A DNA stretch of 64,000 bases from Pseudomonas grimontii (GCF_007858185.1 NZ_VFES01000022.1:1-64000), one strand, 5' to 3'. Positions 24,765-33,328 are shown, counted from the stretch's first letter. Made by a program: numbers and translations. Notes: a model not told the origin generated them from the sequence alone.

Positions 24765-25714
24765 CAGCACAGTCGCCACGCATTGGCATTATCGGCACCG
24801 GCGCCATCGGTGGTTTCTACGGCCTGATGCTGGCCCGCGCGGGCTTCGACGTGCACTTTCTGTTGCGCAGCGAATACGCGGCGGTCAGCGAGCACGGCCT
24901 GCGCGTCAATAGCCGTGTGCATGGCAACCTGCAGCTGCACCCGGTGCAGGCCTACGCCCGTGCCGCCGACATGCCACCGTGCGACTGGTTGCTGGTGGGC
25001 ACCAAATCCACCGGCAATGTCGAGCTGGCCCCGACCCTCGCCCAGGTCGCGGCGCCGGACGCCAAGGTGGTGTTGCTGCAAAATGGCCTGGATGTCGAGG
25101 ACAGTCTGCGTGAACACCTGCCGCCATCCCTGCATCTATTGGGCGGGCTGTGCTACATCGGCGTACACCGCTCTGCGCCTGGCGTCGTCGAGCACCAGGC
25201 GTTGGGCCGGGTCAACCTGGGCTACAACAGCGGCACGGCGGCCAACGATGAGAGCCGCCAGAAGGCTATTGTCGAAGCCGGCGCTGCGTTGTTTCATAAG
25301 GCCGGCATCGAGTCCCAAGGCATGGCCAATGTGCATCAGGCGCGCTGGCACAAACTGGTGTGGAACGTGCCCTACAACGGCCTCTCGGTGTTGCTGGGCA
25401 CCGGCACCACGGCGATGATGGCGGACGAATCCAGCCGCGAGCTGATCCAGGCGCTGATGGCCGAAGTGGTGCAGGGCGCCCATGCCTGCGGCCATGAAAT
25501 CCCCGGCAGTTACGCCGAGCAGATGTTCGCCATGACGCAAACCATGGACGATTACCTGCCCAGCATGTACCACGACCATATACACAAGCGCCCGCTGGAA
25601 CTGGCGGCGATCTATGCGCGACCGCTCGCTGCCGCGAAGGCTGCGGGTTGCGAGTTGCCGCGAATGCAGGCGCTGTACCAGGCCTTGAGTTTTATTGATC
25701 GGCATAACCGCTGA
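24761..25714 (+). CDS. panE: 2-dehydropantoate 2-reductase family protein
   Basis: A 317-residue NADPH-dependent reductase, the PanE/ApbA family, that would convert ketopantoate to pantoate for coenzyme A synthesis. The N-terminal Rossmann motif is IGIIGTGAIGGFYG, with VVLLQNGLDVED after it. The C-terminal helical domain has MANVHQARWHKLVWNVPYNG, which carries the catalytic Lys and substrate Asn, and ELAAIYARPLAAAKAAG. It follows the thioredoxin-like gene with a 4-base overlap and precedes the nucleotidase gene by 15 bases. Paralogues of PanE exist in pseudomonads, so the substrate is likely but not certain. Confidence 0.87.
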   Translation: MTAQSPRIGIIGTGAIGGFYGLMLARAGFDVHFLLRSEYAAVSEHGLRVNSRVHGNLQLHPVQAYARAADMPPCDWLLVGTKSTGNVELAPTLAQVAAPDAKVVLLQNGLDVEDSLREHLPPSLHLLGGLCYIGVHRSAPGVVEHQALGRVNLGYNSGTAANDESRQKAIVEAGAALFHKAGIESQGMANVHQARWHKLVWNVPYNGLSVLLGTGTTAMMADESSRELIQALMAEVVQGAHACGHEIPGSYAEQMFAMTQTMDDYLPSMYHDHIHKRPLELAAIYARPLAAAKAAGCELPRMQALYQALSFIDRHNR

Positions 25715-25729
25715 TTCGGGGGATGTACC

Positions 25730-26647
25730 ATGGCAAAGGGATTGGGCGACAAACTGGTGCTGGCGATTTCCTCGCGGGCGCTGTTCGACCTGAGCGACAG
25801 CCACAAGGTCTACCTGGCCCAAGGGGTGGAGGCCTACCGCAAATACCAGATCGAACACGAGGAAGAGATCCTCGAGCCCGGTGACGCCTTTCCGCTGGTC
25901 AAGAAGCTGCTGAGCCTCAATGCCAGCCTGGGCCGTGCTCGGGTCGAGGTGGTGCTGGCGTCGCGCAACAGTGCTGACACCGGCTTGCGCGTGTTCAATT
26001 CTATCCAGCATTACGGCCTGGATATTTCCCGCGCAGCCTTTGTAGGTGGGCGTAGTCCTTATCCTTATTTGGCCGCTTTTGGCTGTCATCTGTTTCTTTC
26101 CACCCATGCTGAAGATGTCCGCAGTGCCCTCGACGCCGGCTTTGCCGCCGCGACGATTCTGTCGGGTGGTCCGCGCCGGGCTTCCAGCGAGGAACTGCGG
26201 ATCGCCTTTGACGGTGACGCGGTGCTGTTCTCCGATGAGTCGGAGCGCGTGTATCAGGCCGGTGGGCTGGAGGCATTCCAGGCCAGCGAGCGCGAGTCGG
26301 CGCGGCAGCCATTGCACGGCGGGCCCTTCAAGGGTTTCCTGGCGGCACTCAACTTATTGCAGCGTGAGTTTCCGGACGAGGCCTGCCCGATCCGCACGGC
26401 CCTGGTGACCGCCCGTTCGGCGCCTTCTCACGAGCGGGTGATTCGGACCTTGCGTGAGTGGGACATCCGACTGGATGAGTCACTGTTTCTCGGCGGCCTG
26501 GAGAAGTCCGCATTCCTCGAGGCGTTTGCCGCGGATGTGTTTTTCGATGACCAGGCCGGTCACTGCGAGAAAGCCAGGGAGGTGGTGGCCACCGGGCATG
26601 TGCCCCATGGCATCAGTAACGAGGTGAGGATTCAAGCCGAGACTTAG
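25730..26647 (+). CDS. Cytosolic 5'-nucleotidase
   Basis: A 305-residue protein of the NT5C1-like 5'-nucleotidase family, which removes phosphate from nucleoside 5'-monophosphates. Family blocks are LVLAISSRALFDLSDSHKV near the start, VEVVLASRNSADTGLRVFNS, FVGGRSPYPYLAAFGCHLFLS, IAFDGDAVLFSDESE with the HAD-type Asp residues, and LHGGPFKGFLAALNLLQ. The start (MAKGLGDKLV) has GGGGA six bases upstream. It closely follows panE and may be in the same transcript. Unusually for HAD enzymes, the N-terminal DxD position reads SSRALFDLS, as is normal for this family. Confidence 0.88.
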   Translation: MAKGLGDKLVLAISSRALFDLSDSHKVYLAQGVEAYRKYQIEHEEEILEPGDAFPLVKKLLSLNASLGRARVEVVLASRNSADTGLRVFNSIQHYGLDISRAAFVGGRSPYPYLAAFGCHLFLSTHAEDVRSALDAGFAAATILSGGPRRASSEELRIAFDGDAVLFSDESERVYQAGGLEAFQASERESARQPLHGGPFKGFLAALNLLQREFPDEACPIRTALVTARSAPSHERVIRTLREWDIRLDESLFLGGLEKSAFLEAFAADVFFDDQAGHCEKAREVVATGHVPHGISNEVRIQAET

Positions 26648-26700
26648 GGGCGCTGCTAAGCTCATTCAATCTCCTCCATCCTGGCCGTCCGGGAGGTTTT

Positions 26701-27201
26701 ATGATTCGTTCGATGCTGTACGCCACGGACCTTGGTCTGTATGCGCCGTATGTGATGCAGCATGCACTGGCGCTGGCGCGAACGTTCAAGGCAGACCTGG
26801 ATGTGATTCATGTGGTCGAGCCCATCGGGTTGTTCGCCGAATCGGTGTTGCAGAGCTACCTTGATGAGAGGGCCTTGAGTGAATGGCAGAGCCAGGGGCT
26901 GACCACTGTCATGGCAACCATCGAGCAACGGGTGCTGGACAGTTTTCGTGAAGAGTTGGGGGAGGGGGAGCAAGACCTGGAGCTGATTCGCTCGGTACGG
27001 GTGATCCAGGGGGATCCGTGCGAAGTGATACTCGAGCAGTTGCGCAAACTGTCCGTCGACCTGCTGATCGTCGGCAGTCACAGCCATGCCACGGCGGCCG
27101 CCACTCCGCTTGGGCGCACCGCCGCGCGGGTGCTGCAGCTGTCTACCGTGCCGGTTTACCTGGTGCCTTCGTTACAACGTCGACGCAGTGATGACGTGTG
27201 A
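26701..27201 (+). CDS. Universal stress protein (UspA family)
   Basis: A 166-residue single-domain Usp protein. It begins MIRSMLYATDLG and ends with the nucleotide-binding segment LLIVGSHSHATAAATPLGRTAARVLQLSTVPVYLVPS (split here as GSHSHATAA and LGRTAARV), close to the GxxGxxG(S/T) loop of ATP-binding Usp proteins. A good GGGAGG ribosome binding site precedes it. Usp proteins act in stress survival; no specific target can be inferred. It lies directly upstream of cysB with a 105-base gap. Confidence 0.88.
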   Translation: MIRSMLYATDLGLYAPYVMQHALALARTFKADLDVIHVVEPIGLFAESVLQSYLDERALSEWQSQGLTTVMATIEQRVLDSFREELGEGEQDLELIRSVRVIQGDPCEVILEQLRKLSVDLLIVGSHSHATAAATPLGRTAARVLQLSTVPVYLVPSLQRRRSDDV

Positions 27202-27306
27202 TGGGTGAGAAAAGGATAAAAAGTTCTAGATTTATCCGTCGAACCTTTAATATAGTTATATACCGTCGCTGATACCCGTGGCGTCTATCTGCTTTGAGGG
27301 ATACAT

Positions 27307-28281
27307 ATGAAGCTTCAACAACTGCGCTACATCTGGGAAGTGGCGCACCACGACCTCAACGTTTCCGCTACCGCTCAAAGCCTTTACACCTCGCAACCCG
27401 GTATCAGCAAGCAGATCCGCCTGCTCGAAGACGAGCTGGGCGTCGAAGTGTTCGCGCGCAGCGGCAAGCACCTCACCCGTGTCACACCGGCCGGTGAACG
27501 CATCATCACCACCGCTGGCGAGATCCTGCGCAAAGTCGAGAGCATCAAGCAGATCGCCCAGGAATTCTCCAACGAGAAGAAAGGCACCCTCTCGATTGCC
27601 ACGACTCACACCCAGGCGCGTTACGCATTGCCGCCGGTGATCCGCGATTTCATCAAGCAATACCCGGACGTGGCGCTGCACATGCACCAGGGTTCGCCGA
27701 TGCAGATCGCCGAGATGGCCGCTGACGGCACCGTCGATTTCGCCATCGCCACCGAAGCCCTGGAGCTGTTCGGTGACCTGGTGATGATGCCGTGCTACCG
27801 CTGGAACCGTTGCGTCGTCGTGCCCCAAGGCCACCCATTGGCCAAGTTGCCGAAGCTGACCCTGGAAGCCCTGGCTGAATACCCGATCGTGACCTACGTC
27901 TTCGGTTTTACTGGCCGCTCCAAGCTCGACGAAGCCTTCAGCCATCGCGGTCTTACGCCAAAAGTGGTGTTCACCGCCGCCGACGCCGACGTCATCAAGA
28001 CCTATGTGCGCCTGGGCCTGGGCGTGGGTATCGTTGCCAAGATGGCCGTCGATACCAACCTCGATAAAGACCTGGTAGTGCTGGATGCCAGCGAGCTGTT
28101 CGAGTCCAGCGTGACCAAGATCGGCTTCCGCCGTGGCACCTTCCTGCGGGGCTTCATGTGCGACTTCATCGAGAAGTTCGCCCCGCACCTGACCCGTGAA
28201 GTCATGGCCAAGGCGATCCAGTGCCACAACAAGCAGGAACTGGAAGAGCTGTTCGACGGCGTGGAGTTGCCCGTCCATTAA
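27307..28281 (+). CDS. cysB: CysB, LysR-type regulator of sulfur assimilation
   Basis: A 324-residue activator of cysteine biosynthesis and sulfonate/sulfate uptake genes that senses N-acetylserine. The N-terminal helix-turn-helix is recognisable (MKLQQLRYIWEVAHHDLNVS, then TSQPGISKQIRLLEDELGV), and the effector domain has IATTHTQARYALP, HQGSPMQIAEM and GVGIVAKMAVD as in CysB. The start follows GAGGGA. The upstream AT-rich region (27240-27270) contains TATAGTTATATA, a likely promoter core. It converges with the Gre-like gene with a gap of only five bases. Confidence 0.95.
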   Translation: MKLQQLRYIWEVAHHDLNVSATAQSLYTSQPGISKQIRLLEDELGVEVFARSGKHLTRVTPAGERIITTAGEILRKVESIKQIAQEFSNEKKGTLSIATTHTQARYALPPVIRDFIKQYPDVALHMHQGSPMQIAEMAADGTVDFAIATEALELFGDLVMMPCYRWNRCVVVPQGHPLAKLPKLTLEALAEYPIVTYVFGFTGRSKLDEAFSHRGLTPKVVFTAADADVIKTYVRLGLGVGIVAKMAVDTNLDKDLVVLDASELFESSVTKIGFRRGTFLRGFMCDFIEKFAPHLTREVMAKAIQCHNKQELEELFDGVELPVH

Positions 28282-28286
28282 GGGGT

Positions 28287-28775
28287 TTATTTGGCCTCGG
28301 TAACCGTAAAGTGTTGCCGGGCGCCTGCCACCAGAATCTCCACCTCATCACCTTCGAACTTGCCCAGCAGGCTTTTGCCCAGGGGGGAGCGCGGGGTGAT
28401 GACGGTCACCGGTTGGCCGACCACGTCCACCTTCAAACCCGCCGCATCCGGTGCCAGGAACAGCCACTGCTGGCGGCCGTTCTCGTCCTCCAGGCCCAGT
28501 AGCGTGCCGACTTCTATGCCACATTGATCATCGTACGCACGCAGTGGCAGGTTCTGGCACAGCGCCAACGCCTGCTTGATTTCCTCGACGCGCTTGGCTT
28601 GCCCGGCTGCCAGGTAAGACGCCTCCAGCCCGAGGGTGTCGTATTTGTTTTCGGCGATATTTTCTTCGTGGGTCGCGGTTTCGTAAGCGGTCTGCGCGGC
28701 GCGCTGGGCGATGTCGAGGTCGGCGGTGAGCTTTTCCAGGATCAACTGGTGAACGGCGTGTTTATTCATGGTCAT
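28287..28775 (-). CDS. GreA/GreB-family protein
   Basis: A 162-residue cytoplasmic protein with the Gre layout: an N-terminal coiled coil (residues ~5-75) and a C-terminal FKBP-like domain (VGTLLGLEDENGRQQW, VITPRSPLGKSLLGKFEGD). The coiled-coil tip region reads ENKYDTLGLEASYLA, so the Asp and Glu are four residues apart instead of the DxxE spacing of GreA/GreB; its ability to trigger RNA cleavage is therefore uncertain. The ATG at 28775 overlaps the stop codon of the gene upstream (ATGA); ATG 28769 is another possible start. The true GreB is encoded at 15.6 kb. Confidence 0.82.
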   Translation of the reverse strand: MTMNKHAVHQLILEKLTADLDIAQRAAQTAYETATHEENIAENKYDTLGLEASYLAAGQAKRVEEIKQALALCQNLPLRAYDDQCGIEVGTLLGLEDENGRQQWLFLAPDAAGLKVDVVGQPVTVITPRSPLGKSLLGKFEGDEVEILVAGARQHFTVTEAK

Positions 28776-29143
28776 CAATCGCAGAATTGCAGGACATTGG
28801 CCCGGGTCTTTTCATTGGGTGCGTTCTGGTCCTGTTGCAGCCAGAACTGGCATTTGGGGTTGGACAGGTTGCGCGTGTTGTTGCGGGCCTGGTCCAAGGC
28901 TTGCTGTTGTTCCTGCTTCTGCAGGTTCTGTTGGTACTGCTCGAACATACGGTTCGGCGGCTCCGGTGCAACCGGTGCAGGTTTACCCAGTTGCTGAACA
29001 GCCTGGGCCACGGGCGCCAGGCTTTGCGGGAATAGATAGCGCGACGCCAGCCAGGTGGTCAGCGCGATGGCGATAAACCCCAGCCACACCCCCAGGGCAA
29101 TGGCGAGGGTGAGCTTGGGCAGCGACAACGAGCGATCGGACAT
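28775..29143 (-). CDS. Small single-pass membrane protein of unknown function
   Basis: A 122-residue protein. One membrane segment (LTLAIALGVWLGFIAIALTT, then WLAS) near residues 11-34 is followed by a Pro-rich stretch and a Gln-rich coiled coil (QQNLQKQEQQQALDQARNN). Two C-terminal Cys (KCQFWLQQ and LQFCD) could form a disulfide outside the cytoplasm. AGGAGG precedes the start. It is translationally coupled to the Gre-like gene downstream, which is odd for a membrane protein and may only reflect compact gene order. Family not recognised. Confidence 0.75.
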   Translation of the reverse strand: MSDRSLSLPKLTLAIALGVWLGFIAIALTTWLASRYLFPQSLAPVAQAVQQLGKPAPVAPEPPNRMFEQYQQNLQKQEQQQALDQARNNTRNLSNPKCQFWLQQDQNAPNEKTRANVLQFCD

Positions 29144-29275
29144 GATGGCCTCCTGGCAGGCATTAACGGCATGGCGGCGATTGTCGCACAGCTACTGTGC
29201 AGAATAATCGCGATCAAGCCTTCTGCATCAGCGCATTTATGCGGACAATCGAGCCTTTGAGCGTTGGAGCCCGGA

Positions 29276-30409
29276 ATGAGAGCCCGCTGGGATATTTTTT
29301 GCAGCGTCGTCGATAACTACGGCGACATTGGCGTGACCTGGCGCCTGGCCCGGCAATTGGTGGCTGAGCAGCGGTGCGAGGTGCGCTTGTGGGTCGACGA
29401 CCTGCGCGCCTTCGAGCGTATGTGTCCCGACATTGATGTGCGCCTGGACCAGCAATGGCAAGAGGGTGTCGATGTGCGCCATTGGCCGGCCACGTGGTCG
29501 AGCGCTCCGGCAGCCGATGTGGTGATCGCCGCCTTCGCCTGCCAGTTGCCGCCTGACTACATGGAAGCCATGGCCGCGCGTGAACGCACACCGTTGTGGA
29601 TGAACCTGGACTATCTCAGCGCCGAAGATTGGGTGGTGGGGTGCCATCGGTTGCCGTCGGTGAAGTTCAAGGGTGTGCAGAAGTACTTCTTTTTTCCGGG
29701 TTTCCGACCCGGCACCGGGGGGCTGTTACGCGAGGCAGGGTTGCTGGAGCAGCGTCAGGCGTTTCAGCAGGATGCCGATGCGCAGCGGCAATTCCTGCAA
29801 GCCTTGGGTGTGTTTCCGGCAGCTGGTGCGCGGCTCATCTCGTTGTTCGCCTACGAAAACGCCGGGTTGGCCAGTTGGCTGGACGTACTGTCGACAGACG
29901 GGCGCGTCACGCATCTCTTGGTACCGGAAGGGCGCATCCTCGGGGATGTGCAGCATTGGCTCGGCGTAGAAGGCCTGTCGGTGGGAGACGTTCATCAGCA
30001 CGGCGCCCTGACCGTGCAGGTGCTGCCGTTTGTGCGCCAGGAGCAATATGACCGCCTGCTGTGGTGTTGCGACTTCAACGCCGTGCGCGGCGAAGACTCG
30101 TTCGTGCGCGCCCAATGGGCGGGGCGGCCGCTGCTGTGGCACATCTATCGCCAGGACGAAGACATCCACCTGGACAAGCTCGACGCCTTCCTGGACCTGT
30201 ACACCGCCGCCCTGTCGCCGGCCGCAAAGGTCGCCTTGGTCGAACTCTGGCAAGCCTGGAACACTGATGGCGATATGGCACAACCGTGGAAAATGCTGCT
30301 GGAGCACTGGCCTGAGCTTAGTCAGCACGCGCAGACGTGGTGTCTGGAACAAGGCTTGCAGGCCGATCTTGCGACGGCGCTGGTACAGTTTTATGAAAGT
30401 TGGATATGA
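29276..30409 (+). CDS. earP: EF-P arginine rhamnosyltransferase EarP
   Basis: A 377-residue inverting glycosyltransferase that moves rhamnose from dTDP-rhamnose to Arg-32 of elongation factor P. The start is ATG 29276 (MRARWDIFCSVVDNYGD). The family hallmarks are VVDNYGDIGVTWRLARQL at the N-terminus, with the catalytic Asp in NYGD, and the C-terminal nucleotide-sugar site CCDFNAVRGEDSFVRAQWAG. It is followed 49 bases later by efp, its substrate, which confirms the call. Confidence 0.95.
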   Translation: MRARWDIFCSVVDNYGDIGVTWRLARQLVAEQRCEVRLWVDDLRAFERMCPDIDVRLDQQWQEGVDVRHWPATWSSAPAADVVIAAFACQLPPDYMEAMAARERTPLWMNLDYLSAEDWVVGCHRLPSVKFKGVQKYFFFPGFRPGTGGLLREAGLLEQRQAFQQDADAQRQFLQALGVFPAAGARLISLFAYENAGLASWLDVLSTDGRVTHLLVPEGRILGDVQHWLGVEGLSVGDVHQHGALTVQVLPFVRQEQYDRLLWCCDFNAVRGEDSFVRAQWAGRPLLWHIYRQDEDIHLDKLDAFLDLYTAALSPAAKVALVELWQAWNTDGDMAQPWKMLLEHWPELSQHAQTWCLEQGLQADLATALVQFYESWI

Positions 30410-30458
30410 TACGCGACCTTGATTTTTGTAAATCCCATCCAAATTTCGGATATACGCA

Positions 30459-31031
30459 ATGAAAACTGGTAAAGAACTGAAACCCGGTACAGTGATCCGT
30501 CTCGAAAACGACCCTTGGCTGGTTCAGAAAGCTGAGTTCACCAAGTCTGGTCGTAACAGCGCAATCATGAAGACCAAGCTGAAGAACCTGCTGACCGGTT
30601 ACAAGACCGAGATCGTCTACAGCGCCGATGACAAACTGGACGACGTGATCCTCGACCGCAAAGAAGCGACCCTGTCCTTCATCAGCGGCGACACCTACAC
30701 GTTCATGGACACCACCGACTACACCATGTACGAGCTGAACGCTGAAGATATCGAAGCCGTTCTGCCGTTCATCGAAGAAGGCATGGAAGACGTCTGCGAA
30801 GCTATTTTCTTCGAAGAGCGCCTGGTTTCCGTAGAGCTGCCGACCACTATCGTGCGTAAGGTTGCCTACACCGAAGGTTCCGCTCGCGGTGACACTTCGG
30901 GTAAAGTGATGAAGCCTGCCAAACTGAGCAACGGTACCGAACTGCAAGTAGCCGATTTCATCGAAATCGACGACCTGATCGAGATCGACACCCGCGAAGG
31001 CGGTTCGTACAAAGGTCGCGCCAAGAAGTAA
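30459..31031 (+). CDS. efp: Elongation factor P, Arg-32 type
   Basis: A 190-residue translation factor that rescues ribosomes stalled at polyproline runs. Domain I carries the modified loop at residues 28-35 (TKSGRNSA): Arg-32 replaces the Lys used with EpmA, and earP upstream supplies the matching rhamnosylation. The three-domain length and the end IEIDTREGGSYKGRAKK are typical. It is followed 19 bases later by a bidirectional terminator. Confidence 0.97.
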   Translation: MKTGKELKPGTVIRLENDPWLVQKAEFTKSGRNSAIMKTKLKNLLTGYKTEIVYSADDKLDDVILDRKEATLSFISGDTYTFMDTTDYTMYELNAEDIEAVLPFIEEGMEDVCEAIFFEERLVSVELPTTIVRKVAYTEGSARGDTSGKVMKPAKLSNGTELQVADFIEIDDLIEIDTREGGSYKGRAKK

Positions 31032-31050
31032 TTCTGGCCCCGCCGATACG

Positions 31051-31079
31051 AAAAAGCCCGACCTTGCGTCGGGCTTTTT
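31051..31079. terminator. Bidirectional terminator between efp and the esterase gene
   Basis: AAAAAGCCCGAC and GTCGGGCTTTTT form a 12-base stem with loop CTTGC, A/T-runs on both sides. Confidence 0.92.
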
Positions 31080-31094
31080 CGTGGGCGCTGCTTT

Positions 31095-32111
31095 TTACTT
31101 CAGGTGTTGCTTCAGCTCGTCCGATGCCTGCAGCAAGGCCGAACGCACTGCGGGTACCTGGCTGACCACATTGAGCAAACCGTAGTCGTGGATCATGCCG
31201 TTATAGCGCACGGCTGTTACGGGAACCCCGGCCTGGTCCAGCTTGCGCGCATAGGCTTCGCCTTCGTCACGCAACACATCGGCACCGGCAGTCTGAATCA
31301 GCGCGGGCGGCAAGCCCTTGAGCTGATCCGTGGTCGCCCGCAACGGCGAGGCATAGATCTCGGCCCGCTGGTTGGCGTCGGTGGTGTAGTTATCCCAGAA
31401 CCACTTCATCATGTTCCTGGTGAGGAAGTGTCCTTCGGCGTACTGGTTGTAGGACGCCGTTTCGAAGTTGGCATCGGTCACCGGCCACAACAGCAACTGG
31501 AACTTGATCGCGGGTGTGCCCTTGTCCTTGGCCATCAGGCTGACGACGGCTGCCATATTGCCACCGACACTATTGCCCGCGACCGCCAGCCGTTTGCCGT
31601 CGACGTTGATGTCCTTGCCGTGCTCGGCGACCCACTTGGTTGCGCCGTAAGCCTGGTTGATCGCCACCGGGTAGTGCGCTTCCGGTGAAGGCGTGTAGTT
31701 GACGAAGACCGCCACGGCCCCCGAGCCCACCACCAGGTCGCGCACCAGGCGCTCGTGAGTCGGGTAATCCCCCAATACCCAGCCGCCGCCGTGAAAGAAC
31801 ATGAACACCGGCAATGTGCCCTTGACCCCGGCTGGCCGCACGATGGTCAGGTCGAGCGGCTGGCCATCGACCTGAATGGTCTTCTGGCTCACGTCCGCCT
31901 TGGGCAAGGTCAACTTCACACCGGCCTGGGCCCCCGTCAGTACGGCGCGGGCTTCCTTGGGCGTCAGTTGTTCCATCGGCTTGCCGGTGCCGGCGTTCAA
32001 CACATCCAGGAAGGCCTGGGTAGTGTGTTCAACGTCGCCATTGGCGGCGAAAGCGTGAGTGATGGACAGGGCGAGCAGGCTGCCGGTCAGCACTTTGGCA
32101 AATGTGTTCAT
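31095..32111 (-). CDS. Secreted alpha/beta-hydrolase (HSL-type esterase)
   Basis: A 338-residue exported hydrolase. A signal peptide (MNTFAKVLTGSLLALSITHAFA, broken as MNTFAKVLTG and SLLALSITHAFA) is cut near residue 22. The oxyanion motif is FFHGGGWVLGD, the nucleophile lies in AVAGNSVGGN, the acid in ADVLRDEGE, and the base in NGMIHDYGLLN, all as in the hormone-sensitive-lipase family of esterases. Natural substrate unknown; short-chain esters are likely. It is transcribed in the same direction as ohr and may be read from the ohr promoter (27-base gap), but peroxide control is only inferred from position. Confidence 0.9.
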   Translation of the reverse strand: MNTFAKVLTGSLLALSITHAFAANGDVEHTTQAFLDVLNAGTGKPMEQLTPKEARAVLTGAQAGVKLTLPKADVSQKTIQVDGQPLDLTIVRPAGVKGTLPVFMFFHGGGWVLGDYPTHERLVRDLVVGSGAVAVFVNYTPSPEAHYPVAINQAYGATKWVAEHGKDINVDGKRLAVAGNSVGGNMAAVVSLMAKDKGTPAIKFQLLLWPVTDANFETASYNQYAEGHFLTRNMMKWFWDNYTTDANQRAEIYASPLRATTDQLKGLPPALIQTAGADVLRDEGEAYARKLDQAGVPVTAVRYNGMIHDYGLLNVVSQVPAVRSALLQASDELKQHLK

Positions 32112-32138
32112 GTTCTTCTCCAGTGACAGCAGCAGTGG

Positions 32139-32558
32139 TTAGACGGTTACGTGCAGGCGCACATCGACGTTGCCACGGGTGGCGTTGGAGTACGGGCAGA
32201 CTTGGTGAGCGGCGTCGACCAGGCTTTGCGCATCGTCCTGGTCCAGGCCTGGCAGGCTGACGTGCAGGTCGATATCCAGGCCGAAACCACCAGGGATCTG
32301 GCCGATGCCGACGTGGGCAGTGATCGAGGCATCGTCCGGGATTTTGCGTTTGGTCTGGCTGGCGACGAATTTCAGGGCGCCGATAAAGCAGGCCGAATAA
32401 CCGGCAGCGAACAGTTGTTCCGGGTTGGTTGCCTGGCCACCGGCGCCGCCCAATTCTTTGGGGGTGGAGAGTTTCACATCGAGGATGTTGTCGCTGGAAA
32501 CAGCGCGACCATCACGGCCGCCGGTGGCGGTGGCTACTGCGGTATAGAGCGTTTGCAT
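32139..32558 (-). CDS. ohr: Organic hydroperoxide resistance protein Ohr
   Basis: A 139-residue thiol peroxidase of the Ohr/OsmC fold that reduces organic and fatty-acid hydroperoxides. The start is ATG 32558 (MQTLYTAVATATGG). Both catalytic cysteines are present: FAAGYSACFIGAL and AHQVCPYSNATRGNVDV. TNPEQLFAAGY is a further family hallmark. It lies downstream of ohrR, with two operator-like boxes between, which fits peroxide induction through OhrR. Confidence 0.96.
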   Translation of the reverse strand: MQTLYTAVATATGGRDGRAVSSDNILDVKLSTPKELGGAGGQATNPEQLFAAGYSACFIGALKFVASQTKRKIPDDASITAHVGIGQIPGGFGLDIDLHVSLPGLDQDDAQSLVDAAHQVCPYSNATRGNVDVRLHVTV

Positions 32559-32578
32559 GGTGTCGTCCTCTTGGTTTA

Positions 32579-32601
32579 TAGCGCTAATATTTTGCGCGCT
32601 A
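32579..32601. promoter_or_regulatory. OhrR-box candidate 1
   Basis: TAGCGC (32579-32584), 11 bases, then GCGCTA (32596-32601): an inverted repeat 20 bases before the ohr start codon. Confidence 0.6.
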
Positions 32602-32623
32602 AGTAGTTGGTGAGATGAATGTA

Positions 32624-32646
32624 TAGCGCTAATGTTTAGTGCGCAA
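32624..32646. promoter_or_regulatory. OhrR-box candidate 2, over the ohr promoter
   Basis: TAGCGC (32624-32629), 11 bases, then GCGCAA (32641-32646), the same layout as the box 45 bases away. On the minus strand it covers TTGCGC and TATACA, which could be the -35 and -10 elements of ohr with a short spacer. Confidence 0.6.
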
Positions 32647-32684
32647 GATAAATGTATAAATATTTTTTCAGTCGCTGCAAACCA

Positions 32685-32776
32685 ATGTGGGAGGGGGCTT
32701 GCTCCCGATAACGGTGTTTCAGCCAAAAGATTCGTCGACGGATAAACCGTCATCGGGAGCAAGCCCTCTCCCACAT
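32685..32776. repeat. REP-type inverted repeat (GTGGGAGGGGGCTTGC type)
   Basis: A left arm starting TGTGGGAGGGGGCTTGCTCC (32686-32709) and a right arm ending GCAAGCCCTCTCCCACA (32752-32775) are inverted copies about 40 bases apart. This is one of the common short intergenic repeat types of fluorescent pseudomonads. It sits between ohrR and ohr. Confidence 0.85.
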
Positions 32777-32795
32777 GTTGAGTGTTTTGCTGTGT

Positions 32796-33248
32796 TTAGA
32801 TCGCGCTCTGCAGGTTGCCCCGCAACGTAAGCAAATCAGCCTGCAGCTTGCGCAATTGGTCCAGCTCCAAACCGCTGGCGCCGAGAATGCACTGGGGAAT
32901 ACCCATGGCCTTCTCCTGCAAGGCACGTCCAGCGTCGGTCAGTTCCACCACTACCACGCGCTCATCTTCACGGCTGCGGGTGCGGCTGAGCAGGCCTTCG
33001 GCTTCCAGGCGCTTGAGCAGGGGCGTAAGGGAGCCCGGGTCGGTCAGCAGGCGGCTGCTGATTTCGCCGACGGTCAAACCATCTTCTTCCCACAGCACCA
33101 TCATGGCCAGGTACTGCGGGTAGGTCAGGCCGAGAGCTTGCAGCAGCGGTTTGTAGACCTTGGTCATGAGCAGCGACGTGGAGTGCAGGGCGAAACACAG
33201 TTGATTGTCCAGCAATAGGGATTCGCAAGGGGCGGGATTTTTGCTCAT
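32796..33248 (-). CDS. ohrR: OhrR, MarR-family organic-peroxide repressor
   Basis: A 150-residue dimeric repressor. The N-terminal LLLDNQLCFALHS contains the reactive Cys (about residue 19) whose oxidation releases OhrR from DNA. The winged helix is TVGEISSRLLTDPGSLTPLLKRLEAEGLL (in parts: GEISSRLLTDPGS, LTPLLKRLE) with the wing RSREDERVVVVELT. GAGG seven bases before ATG 33248 sets the start. It is cotranscribed direction-wise with ohr; the boxes in front of ohr are the likely targets. A second protein of the same type is encoded at 48.2 kb. Confidence 0.93.
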   Translation of the reverse strand: MSKNPAPCESLLLDNQLCFALHSTSLLMTKVYKPLLQALGLTYPQYLAMMVLWEEDGLTVGEISSRLLTDPGSLTPLLKRLEAEGLLSRTRSREDERVVVVELTDAGRALQEKAMGIPQCILGASGLELDQLRKLQADLLTLRGNLQSAI

Positions 33249-33328
33249 GGCGGTGCCTCAAAAAAGCGTGTCTGCCCTGGAATCTAGCGGGCAAATCTTT
33301 AATGCGCCAGATAATTCTGTCTGGCTGG

